DNA from: Sinorhizobium arboris LMG 14919
GTDB lineage: Bacteria > Pseudomonadota > Alphaproteobacteria > Rhizobiales > Rhizobiaceae
Reading direction: 5' to 3'
Assembly: GCF_000427465.1 (NCBI RefSeq)
Contig: NZ_ATYB01000008.1
Span: forward strand, 434,001 to 498,000
DNA length: 64,000 nucleotides
Below the pieces are notes generated by a model. That model was not told where the DNA came from. It did no database searches and saw only the letters and a program-made list of their open reading frames with translations. Both the position numbers and the translations under genes were made by a program. This document shows positions 53,823-61,882 of this stretch, piece by piece. Within the stretch, counting starts at the first letter, position 1; the number at the start of each line of letters is the position of its first letter.

Positions 53823-54482
53823 TCATGACCTCTCTGCCGCATCGCGAATGGCGGCTACGATGTTGGGATAAGCGGCGCAACGGCAGAGATTGCCGCTCAT
53901 CCGCTCGCGGATTTCGGCATCCGTGAGCTTTGCGGGAGCGGCCGCAACATCAGCGCTTGCGTGGCTCGGCCAACCTTCCCTGACCTCCCGCAGCATTCCG
54001 ACTGCAGAGCATATCTGTCCGGGGGTGCAATAGCCGCACTGAAAACCATCGTGTTCGATGAATGCCGCTTGCATCGGGTGAAGTTCGTCCTCACCTGCAA
54101 GTCCCTCGATCGTGGTGATCTCATCGCCCTCATGCATCGCGGCGAGCGTCAGACAGGCATTGATCCGGCGTCCATTCACAAGCACGGTGCAGGCTCCGCA
54201 TTGACCATGGTCGCAACCCTTTTTCGAACCGGTGAGACCGAGATGGTTGCGCAAGGTGTCGAGCAGCGTGGTCCGCGGATCCACCTCCACCGCAATATCA
54301 TTGGAATTGATGTTGAGCAGCACCGGCAGCGTGGGCGTCGGGCTTGCTGACGGCGCAGCAGCAGCACCAGTTGCAGGGGAAAGCCCGACAGGCAGGCCGG
54401 CGATGAGGATGAGGGCCGTGGCTGCACCGCCCTCCAGCACCGCTCTTCGCGTCGGTCCATTGTCCTTTTGCGTATCGTCCAT
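53823..54482 (-). CDS. 2Fe-2S subunit of PaoABC-type aldehyde oxidoreductase (Tat signal)
   Basis: The 219-residue protein begins with a twin-arginine signal (TRRAVLEGGAATALILIAGL, about residues 11-30) and carries two 2Fe-2S clusters: a plant-type site KKGCDHGQCGACTVLVNG (about 92-109) and a second one in GYCTPGQ plus GNLCRCAAYPNI. In PaoA this Tat signal exports the whole folded PaoABC complex. First gene of the operon. No paoD-type maturation gene is seen nearby, so a chaperone must be encoded elsewhere. Confidence 0.92.
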   Translation of the reverse strand: MDDTQKDNGPTRRAVLEGGAATALILIAGLPVGLSPATGAAAAPSASPTPTLPVLLNINSNDIAVEVDPRTTLLDTLRNHLGLTGSKKGCDHGQCGACTVLVNGRRINACLTLAAMHEGDEITTIEGLAGEDELHPMQAAFIEHDGFQCGYCTPGQICSAVGMLREVREGWPSHASADVAAAPAKLTDAEIRERMSGNLCRCAAYPNIVAAIRDAAERS

Positions 54483-54608
54483 GAGTCATCTCCGGATTCG
54501 ACTGCGAGGTGAATGCACGCCGCCTGGAACGCACCGGGTGGCGCGCATCGACACGAGACAACATGGCCGCCCGCGCGTGCCATTTCTTTCAGGAAATCGG
54601 CGGGATTG

Positions 54609-55493
54609 TCAGGATTCCGGAATAACCTTTGACCGATAAGCGTGCGGAGTGACGCCTCGCAGGCGCTTGAAGGTCGTGGTGAAGTGGCTCTGGCTCGAGA
54701 AGCCGCAGGTCAAGGCGATCGCGCTCAGCGCGGCGTCGGTCTCGCACAGGAGCGCCTCCGAACGCCGGATGCGTTCCTCGAGCACATAGGCGTAAGGCGC
54801 GAAGCCGGTGGTGATTTTGAAGCGGCGCGCAAAAGAATCCGAGGCGACACCGGCGACATCGGCCAAATCGCCGAGGGAAATGTCGCCATCGAGATGTGCG
54901 TCGATATAGTCGCGGACCCGTTTGACCACGCGGCTGCCAAGGGAACCATGGCGGGGAGCCGGGACGGGCTCATCGGCGAAGCCCCGTATCCGCAAAGTGA
55001 TGAGTGCGATCAGATGTTCCATATAGGCCAGATCGGGGATATGGCCGCTGGATATCTCGCTGCTCAGCGATTTCAACAGCGCGCTGATCACGCTGTCGCT
55101 CTTGTTTACCAGGACCGGTAATTCCTTCAGGTGATCACTGGTGGGAGAGACGGACCGCGGATCGATCCACAGGGCGGAATAGGTAAGATCGACGTCACGA
55201 TAGGCACCGAGGCGTTCCACCCCCGCGGGCACGAACGTTATCGCACCAGATCGGTCCCGCCCCTCATAAACCACCTTCCCATCGGATCGGATGGAGGTCT
55301 GCGAGGTGGCGCCTTCCTCCGTCAGAACGAGTAGGTGATGCGGCGCCGTCCAGCGAAGTTCGGCTTCCTGGCAGGCCCACCGCCGACGATCGAAAAGGAC
55401 CGAGGAACCTGCCCAGGAAGCTGTGGTGGGCTGCGTCAACTGCTCTCCGGCAGCCCGAATCCGCCCACTACCGAGAAGCGGCCTGAAAGACAT
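54609..55493 (-). CDS. AraC-family transcriptional regulator
   Basis: This 294-residue protein has a cupin-like N-terminal sensor part and a C-terminal double HTH (about residues 190-290; ISLGDLADVAGVASDSFARR and IALTCGFSSQSHFTTTFKR). It lies 126 bp upstream of the aldehyde oxidoreductase operon in the same direction, so it probably activates that operon, perhaps in response to an aromatic aldehyde. The inducer is not known. Confidence 0.88.
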   Translation of the reverse strand: MSFRPLLGSGRIRAAGEQLTQPTTASWAGSSVLFDRRRWACQEAELRWTAPHHLLVLTEEGATSQTSIRSDGKVVYEGRDRSGAITFVPAGVERLGAYRDVDLTYSALWIDPRSVSPTSDHLKELPVLVNKSDSVISALLKSLSSEISSGHIPDLAYMEHLIALITLRIRGFADEPVPAPRHGSLGSRVVKRVRDYIDAHLDGDISLGDLADVAGVASDSFARRFKITTGFAPYAYVLEERIRRSEALLCETDAALSAIALTCGFSSQSHFTTTFKRLRGVTPHAYRSKVIPES

Positions 55494-55808
55494 GTCCTAT
55501 CGTCCTGTGTTCCACCGAACAAAAACCGCGCCGGCGCGCACGAGGCATTGCCATGCCCCCCACGGTTCTCACCTTTTCGCCTGCACGAACTCTCCGGCAT
55601 CCGCGCCGATTGCGCCACCAAACCATGTTCAAAGTGTCGTGTAGTGGCCACGCCAATAGCCAGCCAACGGGAACTGTCGGGGGCAATTCCTCGCATGGTG
55701 CGCCGGCTTACGTCAGGCTGTCGCAACGTCTTTCGGTTGAGATGCGTTATCTTTTGACAAGTCTGGCCCACTGGACCCAAACTGTCGCAAACGGGCGAAG
55801 AAAACGCG
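55494..55808. other. 315-bp divergent intergenic region before the AI-2E gene
   Basis: No supported gene is present. A GGAAC occurs at about 55670 but lacks the matching -10, so I do not call a stress promoter here. Short open frames on both strands have no family features. It must hold promoters for both the AraC gene and the AI-2E gene. Confidence 0.45.
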
Positions 55809-56882
55809 ATGGCGAAGAGTGTTTCCGTACGTGAGGAAAAGGATGCTCCAGACCGCCTACTGACGCCGCGGCGTTCGCGGACATTGGCAATCCTTGTCGC
55901 TCTCGCCGTCGGATTGGTGATCTGCTATTTCCTCGCCGTACCCTTCCTGCCCGCTCTCACATGGGCGCTCGTACTCACTGTGATGTTCCGGCCGCTGCAT
56001 CGTCGGATCGAAAAACGCTTCCGCTACCCGGAAGCCTCGGCCGCGGCGACCGTGGCGATTGCCCTGTTCGTCGTGGCTGTTCCGCTCACCTTCATGGCGG
56101 AGCGGCTGGTGAACGAAGCTGCCAAAGGTGCACAGATCGTCGAGGAAGCCGTGAGGTCGGGCACATGGCGCGATGCGCTCGCCAACTATCCACGCCTTGC
56201 GCCGGTCGTCGTCTGGATCGAAACGCAACTCGATCTGGCCGGGATCGCGGGCAGCGCAACCAGTTGGCTCACCAACTTCAGCGCTTCATTCGTACGCGGT
56301 TCCGTTGCTCAGATCGTCGACGCTATCCTGACATTCTATTTTCTGTTCTATTTCCTGCGTGACGGCGAGCAGGCGCTGGGCGCGCTGAAGGAATATTCGC
56401 CTTTCAGCTCGCAGGAGATGAACCAGCTGTTCATGCGGGTAAACGAAACGGTGCATGCCATTGTATTCGGCACGGTGGCCGTTGCGGTGATACAGGGCGC
56501 GATGGGCGGCCTGATGTTCTGGCTCCTCGGTCTGCCGGCGCCGGTTGTCTGGGGCCTTGCCATGGGTTTGCTCGCCATCGTACCGGTGCTCGGCGCCTTC
56601 ATCATCTGGCTTCCGGCGGCGCTGTCGCTGGCCTTGAGCGGCGACTGGGGAAAGGCGCTTATACTCGTCGCCTGGGGCGCGGGAGTTGTGGCGACCATAG
56701 ACAACCTACTATATCCCATCTTCGTGGGAGACCGGCTGAAGCTCCACACGCTGACGGCGTTCATGAGCATGGTCGGCGGCATCATCGTATTCGGCGCGGC
56801 CGGGCTGGTGATCGGGCCGGTGGCCTTCACCGTGACGCTGCTGCTGCTGGATATCTGGCGCCAACACAACAGGAATCCGTAG
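55809..56882 (+). CDS. AI-2E family (DUF20) transporter-like membrane protein
   Basis: This 357-residue protein has about eight membrane helices in the AI-2E/YdiK pattern (SRTLAILVALAVGLVICYFL at about 23-42; PAPVVWGLAMGLLAIVPVLG near 250; DNLLYPIFVGDRLKLHTLTA near 298). The family includes the autoinducer-2 exporter TqsA and Na+/H+ antiporter-like members, so the substrate is open. It is first in a block of small stress-type genes. Confidence 0.87.
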   Translation: MAKSVSVREEKDAPDRLLTPRRSRTLAILVALAVGLVICYFLAVPFLPALTWALVLTVMFRPLHRRIEKRFRYPEASAAATVAIALFVVAVPLTFMAERLVNEAAKGAQIVEEAVRSGTWRDALANYPRLAPVVVWIETQLDLAGIAGSATSWLTNFSASFVRGSVAQIVDAILTFYFLFYFLRDGEQALGALKEYSPFSSQEMNQLFMRVNETVHAIVFGTVAVAVIQGAMGGLMFWLLGLPAPVVWGLAMGLLAIVPVLGAFIIWLPAALSLALSGDWGKALILVAWGAGVVATIDNLLYPIFVGDRLKLHTLTAFMSMVGGIIVFGAAGLVIGPVAFTVTLLLLDIWRQHNRNP

Positions 56883-56972
56883 GCCACTGCAATTCGGGCC
56901 GGGCCGGCCTGAATCCGTCACGGCGACAGGGAGGGCCCGACCGATGAGCCGGACCCTTCGTCAGCACTGCCG

Positions 56973-57722
56973 TCAGGCAAGGATCACTACGATCTCCAGC
57001 GACGACGGTTCCACAATGACGATTCGGCCATCCGCCAGGACGAAGAACAGGTAACCTTCGTATTCCGGTACGATTTTCACGATCCGGACCGGAAGCGGTT
57101 GCAGCTTGACTTTGACTGTCTCCGGTACCGTCACTCCGACGGATACATCGAAGTCGATGTCGACAGGCTCGACGTTCTCCTCCTTGATGATCTGTGTGAT
57201 TTCCGTCTTCTGTTCTACAGTCACGTCGACGTTTCCGGACGAGCCGGAAGTCTGGCCCTGCTCGGTCGACTGGGATTCGCCTTGTCCGGGCTGATCGGAT
57301 CCGCCTTGTGAAGATTGCTGCTCCGAGTCCTGCTGCTGGTTCTGCGTGTCGGTTCCCTGTTCCTGGGTTTGCGAGCCGCCCTGGTCCTGCTGCGTGCCAG
57401 TTTCGCCTTGCTGGTCCTGCTGCTGGTCAGGCTGCTGCTGTTGCTGGTCCTGTTGGTCCTGCTGCTCGCCGGCACCGCCTTGATCGGCCGGCTGCTGCTG
57501 ATCGGCGGGCTGCTGCTGGTCCTGGCCAGTCTCACCCTCCTGCTGTGTCGCACCTCCTTGGGCGTCAGGCTGATCCTGTTGCGCGCCGCCTTGTGGACAT
57601 TCCGTCCCAGCCGGGCATTCGCTGGATTGGCCCTGAGCCGGCTGTTCCGTCTGCGAAAAGACCGGGGAGGACGCAACCCCGAGACTTAAAGCGATCGCGC
57701 TCCTGATAAGGATACCCTTCAT
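56973..57722 (-). CDS. Secreted Gln-rich protein with C-terminal DUF1236-like domain
   Basis: This 249-residue protein has a signal peptide (about residues 1-23, ending VFS), a long low-complexity region (about 28-165) built almost wholly from Q, G, S, D, E, P and T with runs such as QQQPADQQQPADQGG, and a compact C-terminal domain (about 165-249) with DUF1236-like features (VEQKTEITQIIKEENVEPVD, then VPEYEGYLFFVLADGRIVIV). The start at 57722 follows the likely promoter match by 37 bp. It is probably periplasmic or surface-exposed; function unknown. Confidence 0.8.
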   Translation of the reverse strand: MKGILIRSAIALSLGVASSPVFSQTEQPAQGQSSECPAGTECPQGGAQQDQPDAQGGATQQEGETGQDQQQPADQQQPADQGGAGEQQDQQDQQQQQPDQQQDQQGETGTQQDQGGSQTQEQGTDTQNQQQDSEQQSSQGGSDQPGQGESQSTEQGQTSGSSGNVDVTVEQKTEITQIIKEENVEPVDIDFDVSVGVTVPETVKVKLQPLPVRIVKIVPEYEGYLFFVLADGRIVIVEPSSLEIVVILA

Positions 57723-57758
57723 CGGATGTTCTCCATTCGAACGTCCCTTCCGCAAGCC

Positions 57759-57783
57759 AACCGCGGATTGCCAGGATTGTTCC
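57759..57783 (-). promoter_or_regulatory. RpoE2/EcfG-type promoter match for the DUF1236 gene
   Basis: On the minus strand GGAAC (57783-57779), 18 bases, TT (57760-57759), with a GGTT -10, 37 bp before the start codon. Confidence 0.6.
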
Positions 57784-57869
57784 GCGTCAACCCACTTGTG
57801 CGGAGGATCGAGAGCTTTTCCGCTTGTGTCGAAATTCCGGACGGTCTGCGCACCTTTCCTGGGATTGGT

Positions 57870-58223
57870 CTAGCTCGTGATTCCGCCCGCCCCAGTCCCG
57901 CCGGAGCGCACGGGTCCTTCGAACAATCCCAGATCGTCGCGGGTGAAGGCCGCAAGCCACCATGCGGCCGGATCACCTCGCGGTTCGTAGACCAGCCTGT
58001 CCGGGCTGTCGATCCGACGCATCGCCTCGTGGTCGATTACGCCGGATCGCACCGCTTCGGCGGCTCGTCCACGATCGCCTTCGAAGGCATCGTCGACGAG
58101 TTCCTGCGTCAGCATGATCCCTTTGCGGGGGCGACCGAGATCCTCATCGCGGGTCAGCACGACCACGGCGACGCCGAGCTCGTCAGCCACGTCCTGATCG
58201 GTCAATATCTCGAACATTGCCAT
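57870..58223 (-). CDS. Hypothetical protein downstream of BON gene
   Basis: This 117-residue soluble protein (MAMFEILTDQDVADELGVAV...) has no membrane segment and no domain I recognise; it is rich in Asp, Glu and Arg. The ATG at 58223 has GGAGGG six bases upstream and is preferred over an ATG at 58235. It lies 54 bp after the BON-domain gene in the same direction, so it probably shares the BON promoter. Confidence 0.6.
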   Translation of the reverse strand: MAMFEILTDQDVADELGVAVVVLTRDEDLGRPRKGIMLTQELVDDAFEGDRGRAAEAVRSGVIDHEAMRRIDSPDRLVYEPRGDPAAWWLAAFTRDDLGLFEGPVRSGGTGAGGITS

Positions 58224-58277
58224 TGAACCCTCCATCGATGTCCCGGCGGCGGCGAAGCAACCGCAAAGGCGGCCTTG

Positions 58278-58775
58278 CTACCCGTCGTCAGGGATGTGCG
58301 AATCGACGCCAAGGGTTTGAAGATTGTTGCGAACCTCCAGGACTCCGGGAACAGCCTCAACGATCGCCCCGAGCCGCCGCGCCATCGCCAGGGTTTCGAC
58401 GGCTCCTTCCAGGGTTACGATGCCCTTTTCGGCGCGCACCTCGATGCTGTTGGCCTCCGCTTCGCCGCTTGCGCTGAGCCTATCCGTGATTGCCGCTTCC
58501 AGTTCGTCGCTGTCGATGCGGTCCGGCGGGAGGGGACGACCACCGTCGGCGGAATTTTCCTCAAGGCCGTCCGCACCGGCTTCATCCACGATGTAGCCCT
58601 TTCCGCGTTCCTCGTCGAAATTCGCACCGGTGGTGCCATAGCTTCTGTTTTCGGGGCTGCGCGAGCTACTGCCGCTACCATCCGAGTAGGGCCATCCCTC
58701 GCGAAGATTGCGCTCCTCATAATCGCGGTAGTCCTCATCGCGCGAGAGCGCCTTTTCCTTGCGGGGCACTTTCAT
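58278..58775 (-). CDS. BON-domain protein
   Basis: The 165-residue protein has a charged, low-complexity N-terminal half (about residues 1-90) and a C-terminal BON domain (about 90-155; ITDRLSASGEAEANSIEVRA then GIVTLEGAVETLAMARRL and VPGVLEVRNNL). BON domains bind membranes or are found in OsmY-like stress proteins. No signal peptide is seen, so this one may be cytoplasmic. A stress-type promoter match lies about 100 bp upstream. Confidence 0.85.
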   Translation of the reverse strand: MKVPRKEKALSRDEDYRDYEERNLREGWPYSDGSGSSSRSPENRSYGTTGANFDEERGKGYIVDEAGADGLEENSADGGRPLPPDRIDSDELEAAITDRLSASGEAEANSIEVRAEKGIVTLEGAVETLAMARRLGAIVEAVPGVLEVRNNLQTLGVDSHIPDDG

Positions 58776-59177
58776 TGCGATCTCCTTTTCGTTTTGCAGG
58801 ACTCAAACAAAACCGACGGACTTTTGTTCAATCTGGTTTTCCGGTGACGGCCCCATAGGCGCACGCGGTCACCGGCGAAACCTGCCCGGTTTTCGGTCGT
58901 TCCGCCGCGCTTGAAACATTCCGTCGTAAGGATGAGGCAAAGAGAACGCTCCGGCGCGGGTCCGGGGGCAACGTCCCGAAGCTTGTCCGAGGCTTTGCGC
59001 CGAGCAGGTATACGCCCAAGGCTCGTCGATTTAGGCGACAAGCCCATGATGCGAGGCTGTCAGGGTGCAGACGAATTCAGCACGCTTCCAGAAAAATGCG
59101 TAACGTCTTTCCGCCGGAAGTGCGTAGCTTCAGGTTAGACTCCGGTGTCACTCCCGGGCCGGGCCCGAGGCGCTCCT
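58776..59177. other. 402-bp intergenic region between BON and DUF2934 genes
   Basis: It holds the BON promoter match (58877-58901). No supported gene is seen on either strand; several short open frames lack ribosome sites and family features. Confidence 0.5.
58877..58901 (-). promoter_or_regulatory. RpoE2/EcfG-type promoter match for the BON gene
   Basis: On the minus strand GGAAC (58901-58897), 18 bases, TT (58878-58877), with a GGTT -10, about 100 bp before the start codon. Confidence 0.55.
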
Positions 59178-59465
59178 TTATCGTTTCTTCGCGGTGCTCC
59201 GCCGCGAGCCTGCGCCACGCGCCGGGGTGTTGGCCCTGCCCGCTCCCTCGCTTCCGATGCTCCCGGCGCCCCTGCCCGGCCCGCTCCCGGGCTGCACTCC
59301 GCCCGGCTGCAGGTCCGATGCCAGGCCGGAATGGCCCTCAGCATCGATTTCCCGAGCGGCTTCGTGCCAGTGCCGCTCATGGTCCCCGTCACGTCTTCCG
59401 TCGTTCTCCCACAGTTCGTAAGCGCGTGCGCGGATGCGCTTGTCCCGTTCATCGTCGGTGGTCAT
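59178..59465 (-). CDS. DUF2934 protein
   Basis: The 95-residue protein has the DUF2934 N-terminal motif RIRARAYELWENDGRRDG-HERHW (about residues 10-33) and a disordered, Gly/Arg-rich C-terminal tail ending in RRSTAKKR. These small proteins occur in rhizobial general-stress regulons; function is unknown. No GGAAC promoter was found just upstream. Confidence 0.82.
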   Translation of the reverse strand: MTTDDERDKRIRARAYELWENDGRRDGDHERHWHEAAREIDAEGHSGLASDLQPGGVQPGSGPGRGAGSIGSEGAGRANTPARGAGSRRSTAKKR

Positions 59466-59632
59466 GGAATGGGCCTCCTGAGCAAAACGCGGGTCATGTG
59501 GATCTGCCTGCTTCAGACTCCGGTCACAAGCATAGGCGGATAGTTGCGGCGGCGGAAGTCAAGATCGACCATCGGTCGCGCGACACGGCAGATGCCTGTT
59601 CGGCCGGCGTTCTCATCGCCTTCCGCTCAAGG

Positions 59633-59657
59633 GGAACAATCGGCGCTCGCGGAGATT
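59633..59657 (+). promoter_or_regulatory. RpoE2/EcfG-type promoter match for the DUF2267 gene
   Basis: GGAAC (59633-59637), 18 bases, TT (59656-59657), with a GATT -10, 64 bp before the start codon. Confidence 0.5.
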
Positions 59658-59720
59658 GGGTGCGGAGACCCCAAGAAAGCCTTCTGTCCATCGATGGCTA
59701 ACAGCATGAGGAGGTTCGTG

Positions 59721-60209
59721 ATGAGCACGACCGGACTCGACGTCTTCGACAAGACGCTGCAACTCACCAATACCTGGCTGGACGAGATCATGGCCGAACT
59801 CGGTCCCGATCGGCAGGTCGCATGGCATGCGCTGAACGCCGTGTTGCGCACTCTGCGAGATCGCCTGCCGATTGACACCTCTGTCCATCTTGCATCGCAG
59901 CTCCCCCTTCTGCTGCGTGGCAGCTATTACGAGCAATGGCAGCCCGCGCGTCAGACGAATGAGGCTCGCTCGCTGGATGAATTCCTTCAGCAGGTAGGTG
60001 CCAAGCTCCAAAACATCCGCCCGGTCAACGCGCGCGACGCGACTCAGGTCGTCTTCCACGTCCTTTCGCGACACGTCGATCGGGGGCAATTGGAAAAGGT
60101 GCGGGCCTCGCTGACGGACGACGTCCGCCAACTCTGGCCCGAGAGCGCTTTGAACGAAGCTCCGAGCCGAGGCCCTGGCGGAGGAATCTCGGCGCGCGGC
60201 GCGGCGTAA
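59721..60209 (+). CDS. DUF2267 protein
   Basis: This 162-residue protein has the DUF2267 pattern (FDKTLQLTNTWLDEIMAELG at about residues 9-28, ALNAVLRTLRDRLPIDTSVH at about 38-57, LPLLLRGSYYEQW). The ATG at 59721 follows GAGGAGG; the longer open frame upstream crosses its promoter match and is not believed. The family is soluble, of unknown function and common in stress-related clusters. Confidence 0.86.
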   Translation: MSTTGLDVFDKTLQLTNTWLDEIMAELGPDRQVAWHALNAVLRTLRDRLPIDTSVHLASQLPLLLRGSYYEQWQPARQTNEARSLDEFLQQVGAKLQNIRPVNARDATQVVFHVLSRHVDRGQLEKVRASLTDDVRQLWPESALNEAPSRGPGGGISARGAA

Positions 60210-60295
60210 ATCTGCAGCAGTCCTTCGGGCCGAGACAGCTGGATTCACCTTCTTCATCGTTCGAAAGAACAATGGAGTCAGTGCGAATCGAAGTT

Positions 60296-60327
60296 CGATC
60301 GAAGCCCGCCTTGGCGGGCTTCGATCG
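60296..60327. terminator. Bidirectional terminator hairpin between DUF2267 and csbD genes
   Basis: CGATCGAAGCCCGCC (60296-60310) and GGCGGGCTTCGATCG (60313-60327) form a 15-bp perfect inverted repeat between two convergent genes. There is no T-run, but position and stability suit a bidirectional terminator. Confidence 0.7.
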
Positions 60328-60339
60328 GAATCCTGGCGA

Positions 60340-60549
60340 TTACCAGTCCCACGTCTGGCGACCGTACCAGTCGTCTATATCGCGTCTTACCCGATCCTTT
60401 TCGATTCCGTAACGCTCCTGAATCTTTCCCTCGAGCTGCTCGCGGTTTCCGGAGATCTGATCGAGGTCATCGTCGGTGAGCTTGCCCCATTGCTCCTTGA
60501 CCTTTCCTTTGACCTGCTTCCAGTTGCCTTCCACACGATTCCAGTCCAT
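60340..60549 (-). CDS. CsbD-family stress protein
   Basis: This 69-residue protein matches CsbD (MDWNRVEGNWKQVKGKVKEQ, then KLTDDDLDQISGNREQLEGK). CsbD-like proteins are small, hydrophilic and typically induced by general stress. AGGAGG lies upstream of the ATG. It is a single gene ending at the 60296 hairpin. No GGAAC-type promoter was found in the 200 bp upstream. Confidence 0.88.
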   Translation of the reverse strand: MDWNRVEGNWKQVKGKVKEQWGKLTDDDLDQISGNREQLEGKIQERYGIEKDRVRRDIDDWYGRQTWDW

Positions 60550-60762
60550 GAGTAGTCCTCCTGGTTCAAATGCATTGAAGATGGAACTCGCGAAAACGCA
60601 TTTGGTTCATCGAAACGATAGATGATTGTGCCCTCCAAGGGCCGTTTGCCGTGATGCGTCGCCATAGACGCAGAGTTGTGTTACCCAGGGAACTCGACCA
60701 TTACGGGCTTCTCTGCTTCTATCATGCAAGGACTGTTTCCAATCAATTCAGGCGGGCGGAAG

Positions 60763-60930
60763 ATGGTTTACGATCGGGATAAAAGGCGCATGCGTCGCAG
60801 TCACGTGCTCCGGTTTTTCGCGTCGCTCGCTCTGCCCGCCCTCCTGCTCGGCTCCGCCATCGCGGCGGTGGAGTGGGCAACGCCCGATCAGCCGCCGCAT
60901 GCGGACGCTCAAGACGAGGCGCGCCGGTAA
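60763..60930 (+). CDS. Small single-pass membrane protein
   Basis: From the ATG at 60763, preceded by GGCGGAAG, a 55-residue protein is predicted with a basic N-terminus and one membrane helix (about residues 17-37, FFASLALPALLLGSAIAAVE) and a short polar tail. It has no family I recognise. The in-frame ATG at 60676 would add a tail without support. The gene is plausible but short. Confidence 0.45.
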   Translation: MVYDRDKRRMRRSHVLRFFASLALPALLLGSAIAAVEWATPDQPPHADAQDEARR

Positions 60931-61013
60931 AGCCCTGGCGAGCGACCCGAGAGCGCATCTGCGGCACCACTGCGCCGCGCGGCTGTCGGCGCACAAAGCC
61001 CGACATGCAGGAG

Positions 61014-61038
61014 GGAACATCTCCCAGCTTCGTGTGTT
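61014..61038 (+). promoter_or_regulatory. RpoE2/EcfG-type promoter match for the SIR2 gene
   Basis: GGAAC (61014-61018), 18 bases, TT (61037-61038), with a TGTT -10. It lies only 25 bp before the start codon, so the transcript would have a leader of roughly 20 bases. Confidence 0.5.
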
Positions 61039-61041
61039 GAA

Positions 61042-61059
61042 CGCTCCTGAACAGGAGCG
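61042..61059 (+). promoter_or_regulatory. Hairpin covering the SIR2 ribosome binding site
   Basis: CGCTCCTG (61042-61049), AA, CAGGAGCG (61052-61059) is a perfect 8-bp inverted repeat. Its right arm contains the AGGAG ribosome site of the SIR2 gene (start 61063), so the site would be paired in the folded leader. Translational control is inferred. Confidence 0.5.
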
Positions 61060-61062
61060 AAC

Positions 61063-61881
61063 ATGAAGAAGCACGTCAAGGAGATCGTTTCCGCGCTGAA
61101 GCGCCGGCACGCCGTGCTGTTTGTCGGGGCAGGCGTTTCGATGAGCGTCGGATTGCCTTCCTGGAAAACGCTGGTCGATCACATCCTGAATGAACTGCAT
61201 CTCGACGAATCGGTGATGCGTGATCCCGACATCTCTTACCAGACGATCGCCGAATGCTATCGCCTTGAACATGGAGATATCGCCTCTCTGTGCGAATGGA
61301 TGCGGCACAACTGGCGCGTCTCACCCGAGCGCATCGGACGGTCGGAGTTGCACCGCTTGATCGTCGAGCTCGACTTTCCGGTAATCTATACGACCAACTA
61401 CGACAGCAATCTGGAAATCGCCTACCAGGTCTACGGCCAACGCTACGCGAAGATCAGCCATGTCCGTGACATCGCCTCCGCGCCCGCGGGGGTCACCCGG
61501 ATCATCAAGTATCACGGCGACTTCGACGATGACGACACGCTCATCCTGACCGAAACCGATTATTTCAACCGCCTTTCCTTCGACTCTCCGCTGGACGTCC
61601 GCTTTCGCAGCGACGCACTCGAGGCGACCGTGCTGTTTATCGGCTACAGCATGTCGGACCTGAACATCCGTCTGCTTCTCCACCGCATCTGGAGCACCTG
61701 GCAGAGGTCCGGACACGAAAAGGACCGGCCGCCTTCCTACGTCTTCATGTACCGGCCGAATCCCGTGCAGAAGGCGGTGCTCAGAAACTGGGGCGTGACC
61801 GTTCTTGCCGGCGAAGGCGCCGATCCGCAGCAAGCGCTTCTTACCTTCATCCGAGATCTTCGCGCCGAACTCGGTAGCTAA
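61063..61881 (+). CDS. Stand-alone SIR2-like (SIR2_2) protein
   Basis: This 272-residue protein is almost wholly a SIR2-like Rossmann domain: FVGAGVSMSVGLPSWKTLV (about residues 20-38, NAD-binding GAG), the catalytic-type YTTNYDSNLE (Asn about 112), KYHGDFDD (His about 151) and GYSMSDLNIRLLL (about 195-207). SIR2_2 domains in bacteria often consume NAD+ in defence systems, but here there is no second domain and no partner gene nearby. The stop codon abuts IS66-derived sequence at 61883, so the native C-terminus may have been changed. The last 36 codons are duplicated in inverse orientation at 63353-63460. Confidence 0.85.
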   Translation: MKKHVKEIVSALKRRHAVLFVGAGVSMSVGLPSWKTLVDHILNELHLDESVMRDPDISYQTIAECYRLEHGDIASLCEWMRHNWRVSPERIGRSELHRLIVELDFPVIYTTNYDSNLEIAYQVYGQRYAKISHVRDIASAPAGVTRIIKYHGDFDDDDTLILTETDYFNRLSFDSPLDVRFRSDALEATVLFIGYSMSDLNIRLLLHRIWSTWQRSGHEKDRPPSYVFMYRPNPVQKAVLRNWGVTVLAGEGADPQQALLTFIRDLRAELGS

Positions 61882-61882
61882 A

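Noticed and set aside
55660..55700. GGAAC before the AI-2E gene as a stress promoter
   Set aside because: The bases 16-19 downstream do not give a TT at the required spacing.
60676..60930. Stress promoter from the GGAAC near 60690 for the small membrane protein
   Set aside because: No TT at the right distance; only a non-consensus spacing is possible.
61063..61881. SIR2 gene as part of Thoeris, DSR, SIR2-HerA or short-Argonaute systems
   Set aside because: No TIR, HerA, APAZ/Argonaute or second domain is encoded nearby; the neighbours are stress genes, an IS remnant and a LysE exporter.
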